From Streptomyces diastatochromogenes (lineage in GTDB: Bacteria > Actinomycetota > Actinomycetes > Streptomycetales > Streptomycetaceae): a stretch of DNA of 64,000 nt. Numbering within the stretch: the first letter of the stretch is position 1; the number at the start of each line of letters is the position of its first letter. Where the stretch lies: NCBI RefSeq assembly GCF_002242805.1, contig NZ_MCGQ01000041.1, positions 124,001 through 188,000 of the forward strand, given 5' to 3'. The notes beneath the pieces were generated by a model, which had not been told where the DNA came from, did no database searches, and saw only the letters and a list, made by a program, of their open reading frames with translations. The translations under genes and the position numbers were made by a program. This document shows positions 35,549 through 44,694 of this stretch, in pieces.

Positions 35549-36207
35549 CCGGGTGCCGTTCTGGGTCGGTCCGCCTCGGCTTCGCCTTCGGCGGGATGTC
35601 GTTCCCACCCGCTCCACCCGTGCGGGTTTCGTGGTCGGGTGCGGGTGGCCCTTGTGGGGCGGAAGCGCCGTCGGCGGGTGCCGGGGGGTGGGTGGGATGA
35701 GTGGGGCGTGCGGGTTTCGTGGTCTGGCGCGGGTGGCCCCCGCGGGCGAATTCGCCGTCGGCGGGTGCCGGAGGGGCGTGGGAGAGGGCGTGCGGGCTTC
35801 GTGGTCTGGCGCGGGTGGCCCCCGCGGGCCAATTCGCCGTCGACGGGTGCAGGAGGTGGGTGGGAGAGGGCGTGCTGGTTTCGGCGGTGGGTGCGGGCGG
35901 CCGCTGTGGGGCGGAATCGCCGTAGACGAGTGCGGGGGGCGTGGTGTGGGTGGGCGCTGAGGGGCGGGATCGCCTTCGCCAGGTGGCGGGGTGCGGGCCA
36001 CTTTCGTCGGTGGGCGGGAGGCCCCTGTGAGGCGAAATCGCCGTGGACGAGTGCCGAGGGGCGTGCTGGTTTCGTCGGCGGGTGTGGGTGGGGGCCGGAT
36101 CGCCGACGGCGGGTGGCGGGCGTCGGCCGGCAAGGCCGTCCGTGACCCGTAAGCCGCCGACGGCGGTTCCGCCCCGTGGGGGCGACCGTGCCCGCCGGCG
36201 GGGGGCG
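35549..36207. repeat. Degenerate 80-bp tandem repeats between two ABC transporter genes
   Basis: From 35622 to about 36120, roughly seven imperfect units occur, the clearest at 35622-35709 (88 bp), 35710-35791 and 35792-35873 (82 bp each). Each contains TTCGTGGTCTGGCGCGGGTG-like sequence, a GGGC-AATTCGCCGTCG-like centre and a GAGAGGGCGTGC-like end. One unit has the perfect palindrome GGCGAATTCGCC. On the minus strand all this is open and would encode Pro/Arg/His-rich sequence, but codon use is not coding-like. It splits an operon that is normally tight. Confidence 0.75.
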
Positions 36208-36966
<759 letters not shown>

Positions 36967-37109
36967 GGGGGTCCTTCCGGTCCGTGGGTGTTCGGTGACG
37001 TGTGCGGTGACGTGTCTCGAACGTACGGATACGGAGGGTGGCCGGACCATGCGGACGGCTGGCGGATCCGGGCGGGGGAAAACCCCACCCCGGCGGCGCG
37101 GGGGGTGGC

Positions 37110-38285
37110 TCAGCGGGCCGTCGCCGGTGCTGCCTGGCGGCAGATCAGGAGCAGGGCCCGGTCGTCGTTGACGTCCTTCGCGACCGCCTCGATGAGGTGC
37201 CAGGCGGCGCCGTGGAAGCCGCCGGCGACATAGCGGTCGGCCTCTCCGGTGAGGCGGTCGATGCCCTCCACGATGTCGCGGTCGGAGGTTTCCACCAGTC
37301 CGTCCGTGAACAGCATCAACACGTCCCCGGGCCGCAGCGAGCCCTTCACGGGGTCGAACTGGGCGCCGTCGTACACACCCAGCAGCGGGCCCTCGGCCCC
37401 CTTCTCCTCCCAGCGGCCGCTGCCCGCGCTCAGCTGCAGCCCCGGCGGATGGCCGGCCGAGTACAGCTCGTAGTCCCCGGAGTCCAGGTCCAGGACCAGG
37501 TGGATGGAGGTGGCGAAGCCCTCGTCCCAGTCCTGGCGGAGGAGGTAGCCGTTGGCGGCCGGGAGGAAGGCGTGCGGGGCCAGGGAGCCGAGCAGGCCGC
37601 CGAACGCGCCCGAGAGCAGCAGGGCGCGCGACCCGGCGTCCATGCCCTTGCCGGACACGTCCGTGAGCACGACCTCCAGGGTGCGGCCGCCGTTCGTACG
37701 GGACGCTACGACGAAGTCGCCCGAGAAGGACTGGCCGCCCGCCGGGCGCAGCGCCATCTCGTGGTGCCAGCCCTGCGGCAGCTTCGGCAGCTTGCTCTGT
37801 ACCCGGATCCGCTCGCGCAGGTCGAAGAGCATGGTGCCGCCGCGCCGCCAGGGCACGCCGACCCGGCTGCGGAACTGCGCGGTCAGCAGCCCGAAGAAGC
37901 CGCACGCGGCGACCACCAGGACCACACCGGGGGTGACCCGCGAGGGCCCCTCGGTGTACGGGCCGAGCCGCACCGACTCCACGATCAGCGCGGTGGCCCC
38001 CGCCGCGTACAGGCCGAGCAGGCTCGCCGGGCGCAGCAGCAGGCCGCCCGCGACGATCGGCAGCACCAGAGTGGCCGGGGAGCACCACACCGAGTTGGCG
38101 AGGGTCATGGCCGCGAGGACGGGGATGGTGAGCAGCAGACCGGCGAGCGCGATCCAGTCCGAACCGTCGCCGCGGAAGTAGTCCACGGCGCTTCTGCGCA
38201 GGCCGACGCGGGCCCGGTGCCACTGCATCTTCCACCGGGCCGTGAACGTCTCGGCCTTCGCGCGCCGCTCTCGTCCTGCTGCCAT
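37110..38285 (-). CDS. Membrane-anchored SpoIIE-type PP2C phosphatase
   Basis: A 391-residue protein with four membrane helices in residues 40-140 (WIALAGLLLTIPVLAAMTLA, TLVLPIVAGGLLL, LLGLYAAGATALIV, GVVLVVAACGFFGLL) and a cytoplasmic PP2C/SpoIIE domain from about residue 165. The metal-binding motifs are SFSGDFV, LTDVSGKGMDAG and LMLFTDGLVE, with DDRALLLI near the end. Such proteins dephosphorylate anti-anti-sigma factors and thereby control sigma factor activity. No anti-sigma partner is visible here. Its start is 175 bases from the divergent Eis gene. Confidence 0.93.
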   Translation of the reverse strand: MAAGRERRAKAETFTARWKMQWHRARVGLRRSAVDYFRGDGSDWIALAGLLLTIPVLAAMTLANSVWCSPATLVLPIVAGGLLLRPASLLGLYAAGATALIVESVRLGPYTEGPSRVTPGVVLVVAACGFFGLLTAQFRSRVGVPWRRGGTMLFDLRERIRVQSKLPKLPQGWHHEMALRPAGGQSFSGDFVVASRTNGGRTLEVVLTDVSGKGMDAGSRALLLSGAFGGLLGSLAPHAFLPAANGYLLRQDWDEGFATSIHLVLDLDSGDYELYSAGHPPGLQLSAGSGRWEEKGAEGPLLGVYDGAQFDPVKGSLRPGDVLMLFTDGLVETSDRDIVEGIDRLTGEADRYVAGGFHGAAWHLIEAVAKDVNDDRALLLICRQAAPATAR

Positions 38286-38460
38286 TAGTTCGGGACCCTA
38301 TCGATCGGACCAGCCGCTTGGCACGGGAGGTCCCACTTGTCCCCCGTGAGAGGCTCAACTTCGCGGTTCAACTTCACAGTGAACGGCACGGAGGGCCATC
38401 GCGCCGCCGCCCGGGAGAAATTCGCTGGCTCGTCCCGCAATGCCCTGATAGGCATGGCTC

Positions 38461-39702
38461 ATGGCGACTGACCGTGCGACCGAGTTGAAGGTGCTGCGCC
38501 CCGAGGAGTGGGACGGGTGGTGGGACAACCTGGTCCGTGCCTTCGGCGCGGGCGCAGCGTCGCCCGAGGAACGTGAACTGGACAAATCACTCACCGAGTT
38601 CGACCGTTCCCTGGCCGCCTGGGACGGTGACCAGCTGGTGGGGACGGCGGGAGCGTTCAGCTTCCGGATGACCGTGCCGGGCGGGGCCCTGGTGCCCGCC
38701 GCGGGCGTCACCATGGTGAGCGTGGCCGCCACGCACCGGCGGCGCGGGGTGCTGACCTCGATGATGCGGCGCCAGCTGGACGACGTGCGCGCGTGGGGCG
38801 AGCCGCTGGCGGTGCTGACCGCCTCCGAGCCGGCGATCTACGGCCGGTTCGGGTACGGCGCCGGGACCTTCCAGCTGCACGCCGAGATCGACACGGGCCG
38901 GGTGACGCTGGCGCTGCCCGCAGGTACCGATGACGTACGACTGCGGTACGCGACGCCCGCCGACGTCCTCGCCGAGTGCGAGGCGGTGTACGCGGCGCTG
39001 GTGCCGCGCCGGCCCGGGATGCTGGCCCGGCAGCCCGGCTGGGAGCGGGTGGGGCTGCTCGACCCGGAGAGCGAGCGGGGCGGGGCGTCCGAGCTGCAGT
39101 GTGTGGTGGCCGAGCGGGACGGCGTGGTCACCGGGTACGCCCGCTTCCGCACCAAGCTGGGCTGGGGGCCGAGCGGGCACGACGGCACGGTGTCGCTGGA
39201 GGACCTCGCCGCGCTGGACCCGGCGACCGACGCGGCGCTGTGGCGCTTCCTGTTCGGCATCGACCTGATGACGACCCTGACCGTGCGGGGGCGGCCGCTC
39301 GACGACGCCTGGCAGTACATGGTCTCCGACATCCGGCGCTGCAGGCCGCGGTTCCGCGACTCGTGCCACGTCCGGCTCGTCGACGTCGGTACGGCGCTGA
39401 CGGCGCGTACGTATCAGGCGCCGGTGGACGTCGTGTTCGAGGTGGAGGACGCCTTCTGCCCCTGGAACGCGGGGCGTTGGCGGCTGACCGGCGACAGCAA
39501 GGGCGCGTCCTGCGAGCGTACGACCGACTCGGCCGATCTCAGCCTGTCCGTACGGGAGTTGGGCGCGGCCTACCTCGGCGGGGTGACCCTGCTGTCGCTG
39601 GCGGCGGCCGGGCGGGTACGGGAGCTGCGGCAGGGGGCGCTGGCGGAGGCGTCGGTGGCGTTCGGCTCACCGGTGGCCCCGTGGCTGCCGCACGGCTTCT
39701 GA
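38461..39702 (+). CDS. Eis-like GNAT N-acetyltransferase
   Basis: A 413-residue acetyltransferase of the Eis family. The N-terminal GNAT domain binds acetyl-CoA in TMVSVAATHRRRGVLTSMMRR, a second GNAT-like domain follows, and the C-terminal SCP2-like domain ends in the free carboxylate HGF, which in mycobacterial Eis acts as the catalytic base. Eis enzymes acetylate amines on several positions, including aminoglycosides, but the natural substrate here is unknown. The ATG at 38461 follows a leader with little else in it. The gene is convergent with the glycosylase gene, leaving a 10-bp gap. Confidence 0.9.
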   Translation: MATDRATELKVLRPEEWDGWWDNLVRAFGAGAASPEERELDKSLTEFDRSLAAWDGDQLVGTAGAFSFRMTVPGGALVPAAGVTMVSVAATHRRRGVLTSMMRRQLDDVRAWGEPLAVLTASEPAIYGRFGYGAGTFQLHAEIDTGRVTLALPAGTDDVRLRYATPADVLAECEAVYAALVPRRPGMLARQPGWERVGLLDPESERGGASELQCVVAERDGVVTGYARFRTKLGWGPSGHDGTVSLEDLAALDPATDAALWRFLFGIDLMTTLTVRGRPLDDAWQYMVSDIRRCRPRFRDSCHVRLVDVGTALTARTYQAPVDVVFEVEDAFCPWNAGRWRLTGDSKGASCERTTDSADLSLSVRELGAAYLGGVTLLSLAAAGRVRELRQGALAEASVAFGSPVAPWLPHGF

Positions 39703-39712
39703 CGGCCCCTGC

Positions 39713-40522
39713 TCAGGGTTTCTGGCAGGTCGGGCACCAGAAGAGGTTGCGGGCGGCGAGGTCGGCGGTGCGGATCTCGGTGCCGCAGATGTGGCACGGC
39801 AGGGTGGCCCGGCGGTAGACGTACACCTCGCCGCCGTGGTCGTCCACGCGGGGCGGGCGGCCCATCGCCTCCGGGGTGTGCTCGGGGCGGACGGTGTCGA
39901 TGCGGTTGTTGCGCACGCCCTCGCGCATGAGCGCGACGAGGTCGGCCCAGATGGCGTCCCACTCGGCGGGGGTGATGTCCCGGCCCGCGCGGTACGGGTC
40001 GATGCGGTGCCGGAAGAGGACCTCGGCGCGGTAGACGTTGCCGACGCCGGCGATGATCTTCTGGTCCATCAGCAGTGCGGCGATGGTCGTACGGCTGCGG
40101 GTGATCCTCCGGTGTGCCGCGCTGGGGTCGGCGTCCTCGCGGAGGGGGTCGGGGCCGAGGCGGTCGTGTATCGCCTGCTTCTCGTCGTCCGTGATGAGCG
40201 CGCAGGTCGTCGGGCCGCGGAGGTCCACGTACGACGTGTCGTTCGCGAGGCGGAGCCGGACGGTGTCCGTGGGCGGGGGTGCGGGGGTGGGGCCGAAGTC
40301 GACCTTGCCGAAGAGGCCGAGGTGGATGTGGACCCAGTCGGTGTCGCGGAACCGGAGGAAGAGGTGCTTGCCGTGGGCCTCGGTGCCGGTGAGGTGGGCA
40401 CGGTTCAGGAGGTCGGCCGCGTCCGAGAACTTGCCCTGGGGGCTGGTCACCCGCGGGTCGGTGCCCTGGAAACGCTCGGCGTAGTCCTGGGCCAGCCGGT
40501 GGATGGTGTGCCCTTCTGGCAA
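39713..40522 (-). CDS. Nei/Fpg-family DNA glycosylase
   Basis: A 269-residue base-excision repair enzyme. After Met removal Pro2-Glu3 (PEGHTIHRLAQDY) form the catalytic N terminus, so translation must begin at the TTG at 40522; an ATG 20 codons upstream would bury the nucleophile. An AAAGGA lies about 10 bases before the TTG. The H2TH part has IIAGVGNVYRAEVLF, and the C-terminal zinc finger is CHICGTEIRTADLAARNLFWCPTCQ (four Cys). The PEGH start is like the Nei2-type mycobacterial and streptomycete proteins that remove oxidised pyrimidines. Confidence 0.93.
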   Translation of the reverse strand: MPEGHTIHRLAQDYAERFQGTDPRVTSPQGKFSDAADLLNRAHLTGTEAHGKHLFLRFRDTDWVHIHLGLFGKVDFGPTPAPPPTDTVRLRLANDTSYVDLRGPTTCALITDDEKQAIHDRLGPDPLREDADPSAAHRRITRSRTTIAALLMDQKIIAGVGNVYRAEVLFRHRIDPYRAGRDITPAEWDAIWADLVALMREGVRNNRIDTVRPEHTPEAMGRPPRVDDHGGEVYVYRRATLPCHICGTEIRTADLAARNLFWCPTCQKP

Positions 40523-40588
40523 GGCGGAGGTGTCCTTTCCTACCGATTCATTCTCACCTGCCTCGCCCCGCCCTTTGCCCACCCTTGT

Positions 40589-40654
40589 CAGCCGACCGAG
40601 TCGGGTGGGTGGGCGGGCGAAGGGGGGTCTGGGGGCGGAGCCCCCAGGGGGCGC
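40589..40654. repeat. GC-rich element F, between the glycosylase and rpiB genes
   Basis: It begins CAGCCGACCGAG and continues with GGTCTGGGGGCGGAGCCCCC, forming a hairpin (GGGGGC with GCCCCC). A reversed, slightly diverged copy is at 43581-43656 inside a Ser/Thr kinase gene. It lies just downstream of rpiB and may terminate it. Confidence 0.75.
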
Positions 40655-40656
40655 CG

Positions 40657-41142
40657 TTACTGCTGGGGGTGGTGGGGCGGGATCGGGGGGAGGTCGCCGG
40701 TCGTCTCGTAGGCCGACAGCATGTCGATGCGGCGGATGTGACGCTCGTCACCGGAGAACGGCGTGTTGAGGAAGACCTCGACGAACTTGGTCGCCTCCTC
40801 CGTGCTGTGCATCCGCGCACCCACGGCCACGACGTTCGCGTCGTTGTGCTGCCGCCCCAGCGAAGCCGTCTCCTCGCTCCAGGCCAGCGCCGCCCGCACA
40901 CCCTTGACCTTGTTCGCGGCGATCTGCTCCCCGTTGCCGGAGCCGCCGATCACGACACCGAGAGCCTCGGGGTCCGCCGCCGCCTTCTCCGCTGCACGCA
41001 GGCAGAAGGGCGGGTAGTCGTCCTGGGCGTCGTAGATGTGGGGCCCGCAGTCGACGGGCTCGTGCCCCGCCGCCTTGAGCCATTCGACGAGGTGGTTCTT
41101 GAGTTCGTAGCCCGCATGGTCGGAGCCGAGATACACGCGCAT
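40657..41142 (-). CDS. rpiB: Ribose-5-phosphate isomerase B
   Basis: A 161-residue enzyme of the pentose phosphate pathway that interconverts ribose-5-phosphate and ribulose-5-phosphate. The N terminus MRVYLGSDHAGYELKNHL has the conserved SDHAG, the middle has VVIGGSGNGEQIAANKVKGV and the His-containing RQHNDANVVAVGAR. In actinobacteria, the usual Cys of the active site may be replaced by Glu, as in GSGNGEQ here. The last 15 residues are Pro/His-rich. The ATG at 41142 is well placed before the catalytic motif. Confidence 0.95.
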   Translation of the reverse strand: MRVYLGSDHAGYELKNHLVEWLKAAGHEPVDCGPHIYDAQDDYPPFCLRAAEKAAADPEALGVVIGGSGNGEQIAANKVKGVRAALAWSEETASLGRQHNDANVVAVGARMHSTEEATKFVEVFLNTPFSGDERHIRRIDMLSAYETTGDLPPIPPHHPQQ

Positions 41143-41345
41143 GGGACGAGTGTGACACGCCTGATCCCGGGCAGCAGCCTCGGGTGCCGGCCCGGAAAAA
41201 TGTGAATCGAGCCATAGAACCTCAAGGAAACCTCAAGTAACAATCTGGATTCAGAGGTTCCCGGATTCGTTCACCTCGGTTTCACTGGACCGGCTCGTAC
41301 ACCGCTCGTACGGGCAGCTCCACCTGGCGTAAAGGAAATCCGTCC

Positions 41346-42773
41346 ATGACCCCTGGTTCGGGCCTTCAAGCAGGACTGAAAAACCGCCATCTGTCGATGA
41401 TCGCGATCGGTGGCGTCATCGGAGCCGGCCTCTTCGTCGGTTCCAGTTCCGGTATCGCTACCGCGGGACCGGGCATCCTCCTCTCGTACGCCCTCGTCGG
41501 CACGCTCGTGGTGCTGGTGATGCGCATGCTCGGCGAGATGTCCGCCGCCAATCCGACCTCCGGTTCCTTCTCCGCGCACGCCGACCGTGCGCTGGGACGC
41601 TGGGCCGGCTTTTCCATCGGCTGGCTCTACTGGTTCTTCTGGGTCGTCGTGCTGGCCGTGGAGGCCACCGCCGGCGCGAAGATCCTCGAGGGCTGGATGC
41701 CGGCCGTCCCGCAGTGGGGCTGGGCGCTCATCGTGATGACCGTCCTGACCGCGACCAACCTGGTCTCGGTCGGCTCCTACGGCGAGTTCGAGTTCTGGTT
41801 CGCCGGCATCAAGGTCGTGGCGATCGGCGCGTTCATCGTCGTCGGCCTGCTGGCCATCTTCGGTGTCCTGCCGGGCGTGCACGCCGACAAGGCGAGCTTC
41901 GGCAACCTGACCTCCGCCGGCGGCTTCCTGCCGCACGGACCCGGGGCCATCCTCACCGGTGTGCTGCTGGTCGTCTTCTCCTTCATGGGCAGCGAGATCG
42001 CGACGCTGGCGGCCGGCGAGTCGGAGGACCCGCAGCGCGCGGTCACCAAGTCGACCAACAGCATCATCTGGCGTATCGGCGTCTTCTACCTGGGCTCGAT
42101 CCTGGTCGTCGTCTCCCTGCTGCCGTGGAACGACCCGTCGATCGCGAAGGACGGCTCCTACGTCGCCGCCCTGAACTCCCTCGGCATCGCGCACGCCGGT
42201 GAGCTCATGAACTTCATCGTGCTCACCTCGGTGCTGTCCTGCCTGAACTCGGGCCTGTACACCGCCTCCCGGATGGCGTTCTCGCTCGGTCAGCGTGGTG
42301 ACGCCCCGAAGGTGTTCGCGAAGACCACCTCGCGTGGTGTCCCGCTGGCGGCGATCATCGCGTCCGTGCTCTTCGGCTTCGTCGCCGTCTTCTTCAACTA
42401 CAAGTTCCCGGACTCGGTCTTCCTCTTCCTGGTCAACTCCAGTGGTGCGGTGGCCCTGTTCGTGTGGCTGGTCATCTGCTTCTCGCAGCTGCGCATGCGG
42501 AAGATCATCCAGCGGGAGGCGCCCGAGAAGCTCGTCGTCAAGATGTGGCTCTACCCCTACCTGACCTGGGCGACGGCCGCACTGATCGTGTTCGTCCTCG
42601 GCTACATGCTGACGGACACGAAGGGCGAGAGCAGTGGTCGTACGACGGTGCTGCTGTCCGTGCTGGTCGCGGCGCTCGTGGTCGGCATCGCCGTGATCAA
42701 GGAGAAGGTCGTCGGCCGCCGGGCGGTTCCCGCCGCGGAGGCGGAGCCGGCCGACAAGGTGAGCGTCGGCTGA
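41346..42773 (+). CDS. Amino-acid permease, APC superfamily
   Basis: A 475-residue proton-coupled amino-acid transporter with 12 membrane helices. The first helix motif IAIGGVIGAGLFVGSSSGIA is the substrate-binding helix of the AAT/GABA-permease subgroup, followed by MRMLGEMSAANPTSGSFS. The closest relatives by style carry GABA, Asp, Asn or aromatic amino acids; the substrate cannot be fixed. AAAGGAA is 8 bases before the ATG. It resembles the permease at 54232-55620 closely (same helix 1 and GEMSAA motifs), so the two are paralogues. A terminator follows at 42797-42824. Confidence 0.93.
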   Translation: MTPGSGLQAGLKNRHLSMIAIGGVIGAGLFVGSSSGIATAGPGILLSYALVGTLVVLVMRMLGEMSAANPTSGSFSAHADRALGRWAGFSIGWLYWFFWVVVLAVEATAGAKILEGWMPAVPQWGWALIVMTVLTATNLVSVGSYGEFEFWFAGIKVVAIGAFIVVGLLAIFGVLPGVHADKASFGNLTSAGGFLPHGPGAILTGVLLVVFSFMGSEIATLAAGESEDPQRAVTKSTNSIIWRIGVFYLGSILVVVSLLPWNDPSIAKDGSYVAALNSLGIAHAGELMNFIVLTSVLSCLNSGLYTASRMAFSLGQRGDAPKVFAKTTSRGVPLAAIIASVLFGFVAVFFNYKFPDSVFLFLVNSSGAVALFVWLVICFSQLRMRKIIQREAPEKLVVKMWLYPYLTWATAALIVFVLGYMLTDTKGESSGRTTVLLSVLVAALVVGIAVIKEKVVGRRAVPAAEAEPADKVSVG

Positions 42774-42796
42774 TCCGGCCCACCGCCGCGTTTTCG

Positions 42797-42824
42797 GGGA
42801 GGGAGTCCTTCGGGGCTCCCTCCC
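42797..42824. terminator. Terminator between two convergent genes
   Basis: GGGAGGGAG pairs with CTCCCTCCC around TCCTTCGGGG, after the permease stop and just after the stop of the convergent kinase gene. Confidence 0.85.
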
Positions 42825-42831
42825 TCGCGTT

Positions 42832-44547
42832 TCACAGGACCGTGAACGTGTCCTTGACGCGGTCGTAGAGGCTGATGGCCTGCCCCTCGATCGCCGGCTG
42901 GTACCAGGTGTTGATCTGGTACGACTTCCCGTCCGCGTCGAAGCCGAGCAGGCGGGCGTGCCAGGGGGTGCCCTTGAGGGTGAAGGTGTACTCCCAGACG
43001 ACCGCCGGGTACCCCTGGAATCTGGTCTCCGCCAGCCGGATCTTGACGTAGTCGCGTCCCTGCTGGGCGTCCTTCTCCGAGCGCTTCCAGGTGTCCAGGA
43101 GGTCGCCCCGGGCCAGCGAGGACTTGCCGACGAGTTCCTGCCGCGCGTCGGGCGAGGTGTAGTGCACCTCGGCCCCCGTCTTCACGTCCCGCCGCCACCC
43201 CTTGGGCGGCACCCAGGCGAACCCGCCCGCCTCCGTCCTGGCACCGGGCGGCGGGCTGTGCGGCCGCGAGGTCCCGTCGACGGTCGGGGAGACCGTCGGG
43301 GAGACGGCCGCAGAAGCAGCAGAGGACGCCGTGGGCGACGAGGCCACTGTCGTCCCGCCACCCGCCCCCTCCCGCCGTCCGCCGCCTCCGGACGTGGCGG
43401 CCAGCACGGCGACCACGACACCCACGGCGACGACCCCGAGCACGGCGAGCAGCGCGGTCCGGCGGGGGTGCGGGCCGACGGCGGTCTCGGGTTCCGCGGT
43501 GGGTTCGGGTTCCGCGGCGGGTTCGGGCGGCGCGCCCCCGAACTCGTCGGATGACCCACCTCCAGGCCCCTCCCCTGCGGGGGCGCCCTCGGCGGCTCCT
43601 GGGGGCTCCGCTCCCAGACCCCCGTTTCCCACCCGCCCACTCGTCTCGGTCGGCTGAACCGGCTCGCTCCTGAAGGGCACGGTCGGTACCGGCGGATACA
43701 CCACCGCTCGCAGGGCCTGCTCCACCTCCGCGAGCCCGGGCCGGGCCGACGGGTCCTTGGCCAGGAGAGCGGCGAGGAGGTCACTCAACGGGCCTGCTGA
43801 CGGCGGGAGTCGGGGCTCCTCGTACAGGACCGCGTGCAGGGTGGCCAGCGTGGTGTCGCGGGAGAACGGGGAGTTGCCCGCCAGGGCCGCGGAGAGGGTC
43901 GCGCCGAGGGACCACAGGTCGGACGGCGGGCCCTGACGGCGGCCGGAGATGCGCTCGGGGGCCATGTAATCGGGGGAACCGACGAGCATGCCGACCATCG
44001 TGAGGGCCTTGGCGTCCTGGATGGCGGCGATGCCGAAGTCGGTGAGGACCACGCGGCCCGCTCCGGACTCGACCAGGACGTTCCCCGGTTTGATGTCCCG
44101 GTGCAGGACGCCCCCGGCGTGCACCTGGCGGAGCGCCGCCACCAGGCCCAGCCCGATGCCCGCGGTCTCGCGCGGGCTCAGCGGGCCCTGCTCGGTCATG
44201 ATCCGCTCCAGGGAGCGGCCGGGGATCAACTCCATGACGATCCACAGGCGTTGCCCCTCGTCCACCACGTCGTAGACGCGCACGACGTTGGGGTGGTCGA
44301 TCCGGGCCGTCGCCCGGGCCTCGCGCAGGGTGCGTTCGCGGTGGGTGCGACTGTCCTCCGCGGCGTGCCCGTCGACGCGTATCTCCTTCACCGCGACCAG
44401 CCGGTCGAGTATTTCGTCGACGGCCCGCCACACCCGCCCCATTCCCCCCTGCCCGATGCTTTCGACCAGCCGATAGCGCGCGTTCACCAGGAGCCCCGGA
44501 ATCCCGCCGGCTCCCGGTTCTCCCGCTTCCCCCATATTTCCCGGCAA
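42832..44547 (-). CDS. Membrane-anchored Ser/Thr protein kinase
   Basis: A 571-residue kinase. The P-loop is IGQGGMGRVW (31-40), the ATP lysine is Lys54 (VAVKEIR), the catalytic loop is HRDIKPGN (Asp151, Asn156), Asp170 starts DFG, and SPDYMAPERISG follows. A linker of about 90 residues rich in Pro, Glu and Gly, one membrane helix (TALLAVLGVVAVGVVVAVLAAT) and a Ser/Thr/Pro stretch lead to a 130-residue outside domain with WVPPKGWRRDV and WHARLLGFDADGKSY. No PASTA repeats. Part of the linker is formed by GC-rich element G. Substrates are unknown. Confidence 0.95.
   Translation of the reverse strand: MPGNMGEAGEPGAGGIPGLLVNARYRLVESIGQGGMGRVWRAVDEILDRLVAVKEIRVDGHAAEDSRTHRERTLREARATARIDHPNVVRVYDVVDEGQRLWIVMELIPGRSLERIMTEQGPLSPRETAGIGLGLVAALRQVHAGGVLHRDIKPGNVLVESGAGRVVLTDFGIAAIQDAKALTMVGMLVGSPDYMAPERISGRRQGPPSDLWSLGATLSAALAGNSPFSRDTTLATLHAVLYEEPRLPPSAGPLSDLLAALLAKDPSARPGLAEVEQALRAVVYPPVPTVPFRSEPVQPTETSGRVGNGGLGAEPPGAAEGAPAGEGPGGGSSDEFGGAPPEPAAEPEPTAEPETAVGPHPRRTALLAVLGVVAVGVVVAVLAATSGGGGRREGAGGGTTVASSPTASSAASAAVSPTVSPTVDGTSRPHSPPPGARTEAGGFAWVPPKGWRRDVKTGAEVHYTSPDARQELVGKSSLARGDLLDTWKRSEKDAQQGRDYVKIRLAETRFQGYPAVVWEYTFTLKGTPWHARLLGFDADGKSYQINTWYQPAIEGQAISLYDRVKDTFTVL
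43581..43656 (-). repeat. GC-rich element G inside the kinase linker
   Basis: A reversed copy of element F (40589-40654): it starts CAGCCGACCGAG on the minus strand and keeps GGTCTGGGAGCGGAGCCCCC. It reads in frame and encodes the sequence around TETSGRVGNGGLGAEPPGAA between the kinase domain and the membrane helix, a position where extra residues are harmless. Confidence 0.7.
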
Positions 44548-44694
44548 TGCGTCGCACCCCCCTCAACGACCGCCTCTGCTGAAACACAATGGTCACACTT
44601 CGCGCCGTACCAGCATAGTGCGGGGAAATCTTGTGGTACCTCTTCAAGTACTGCGAATTCAGGCGCAGTCCAGGGGGTTGCAAGGGGGGCGAAC

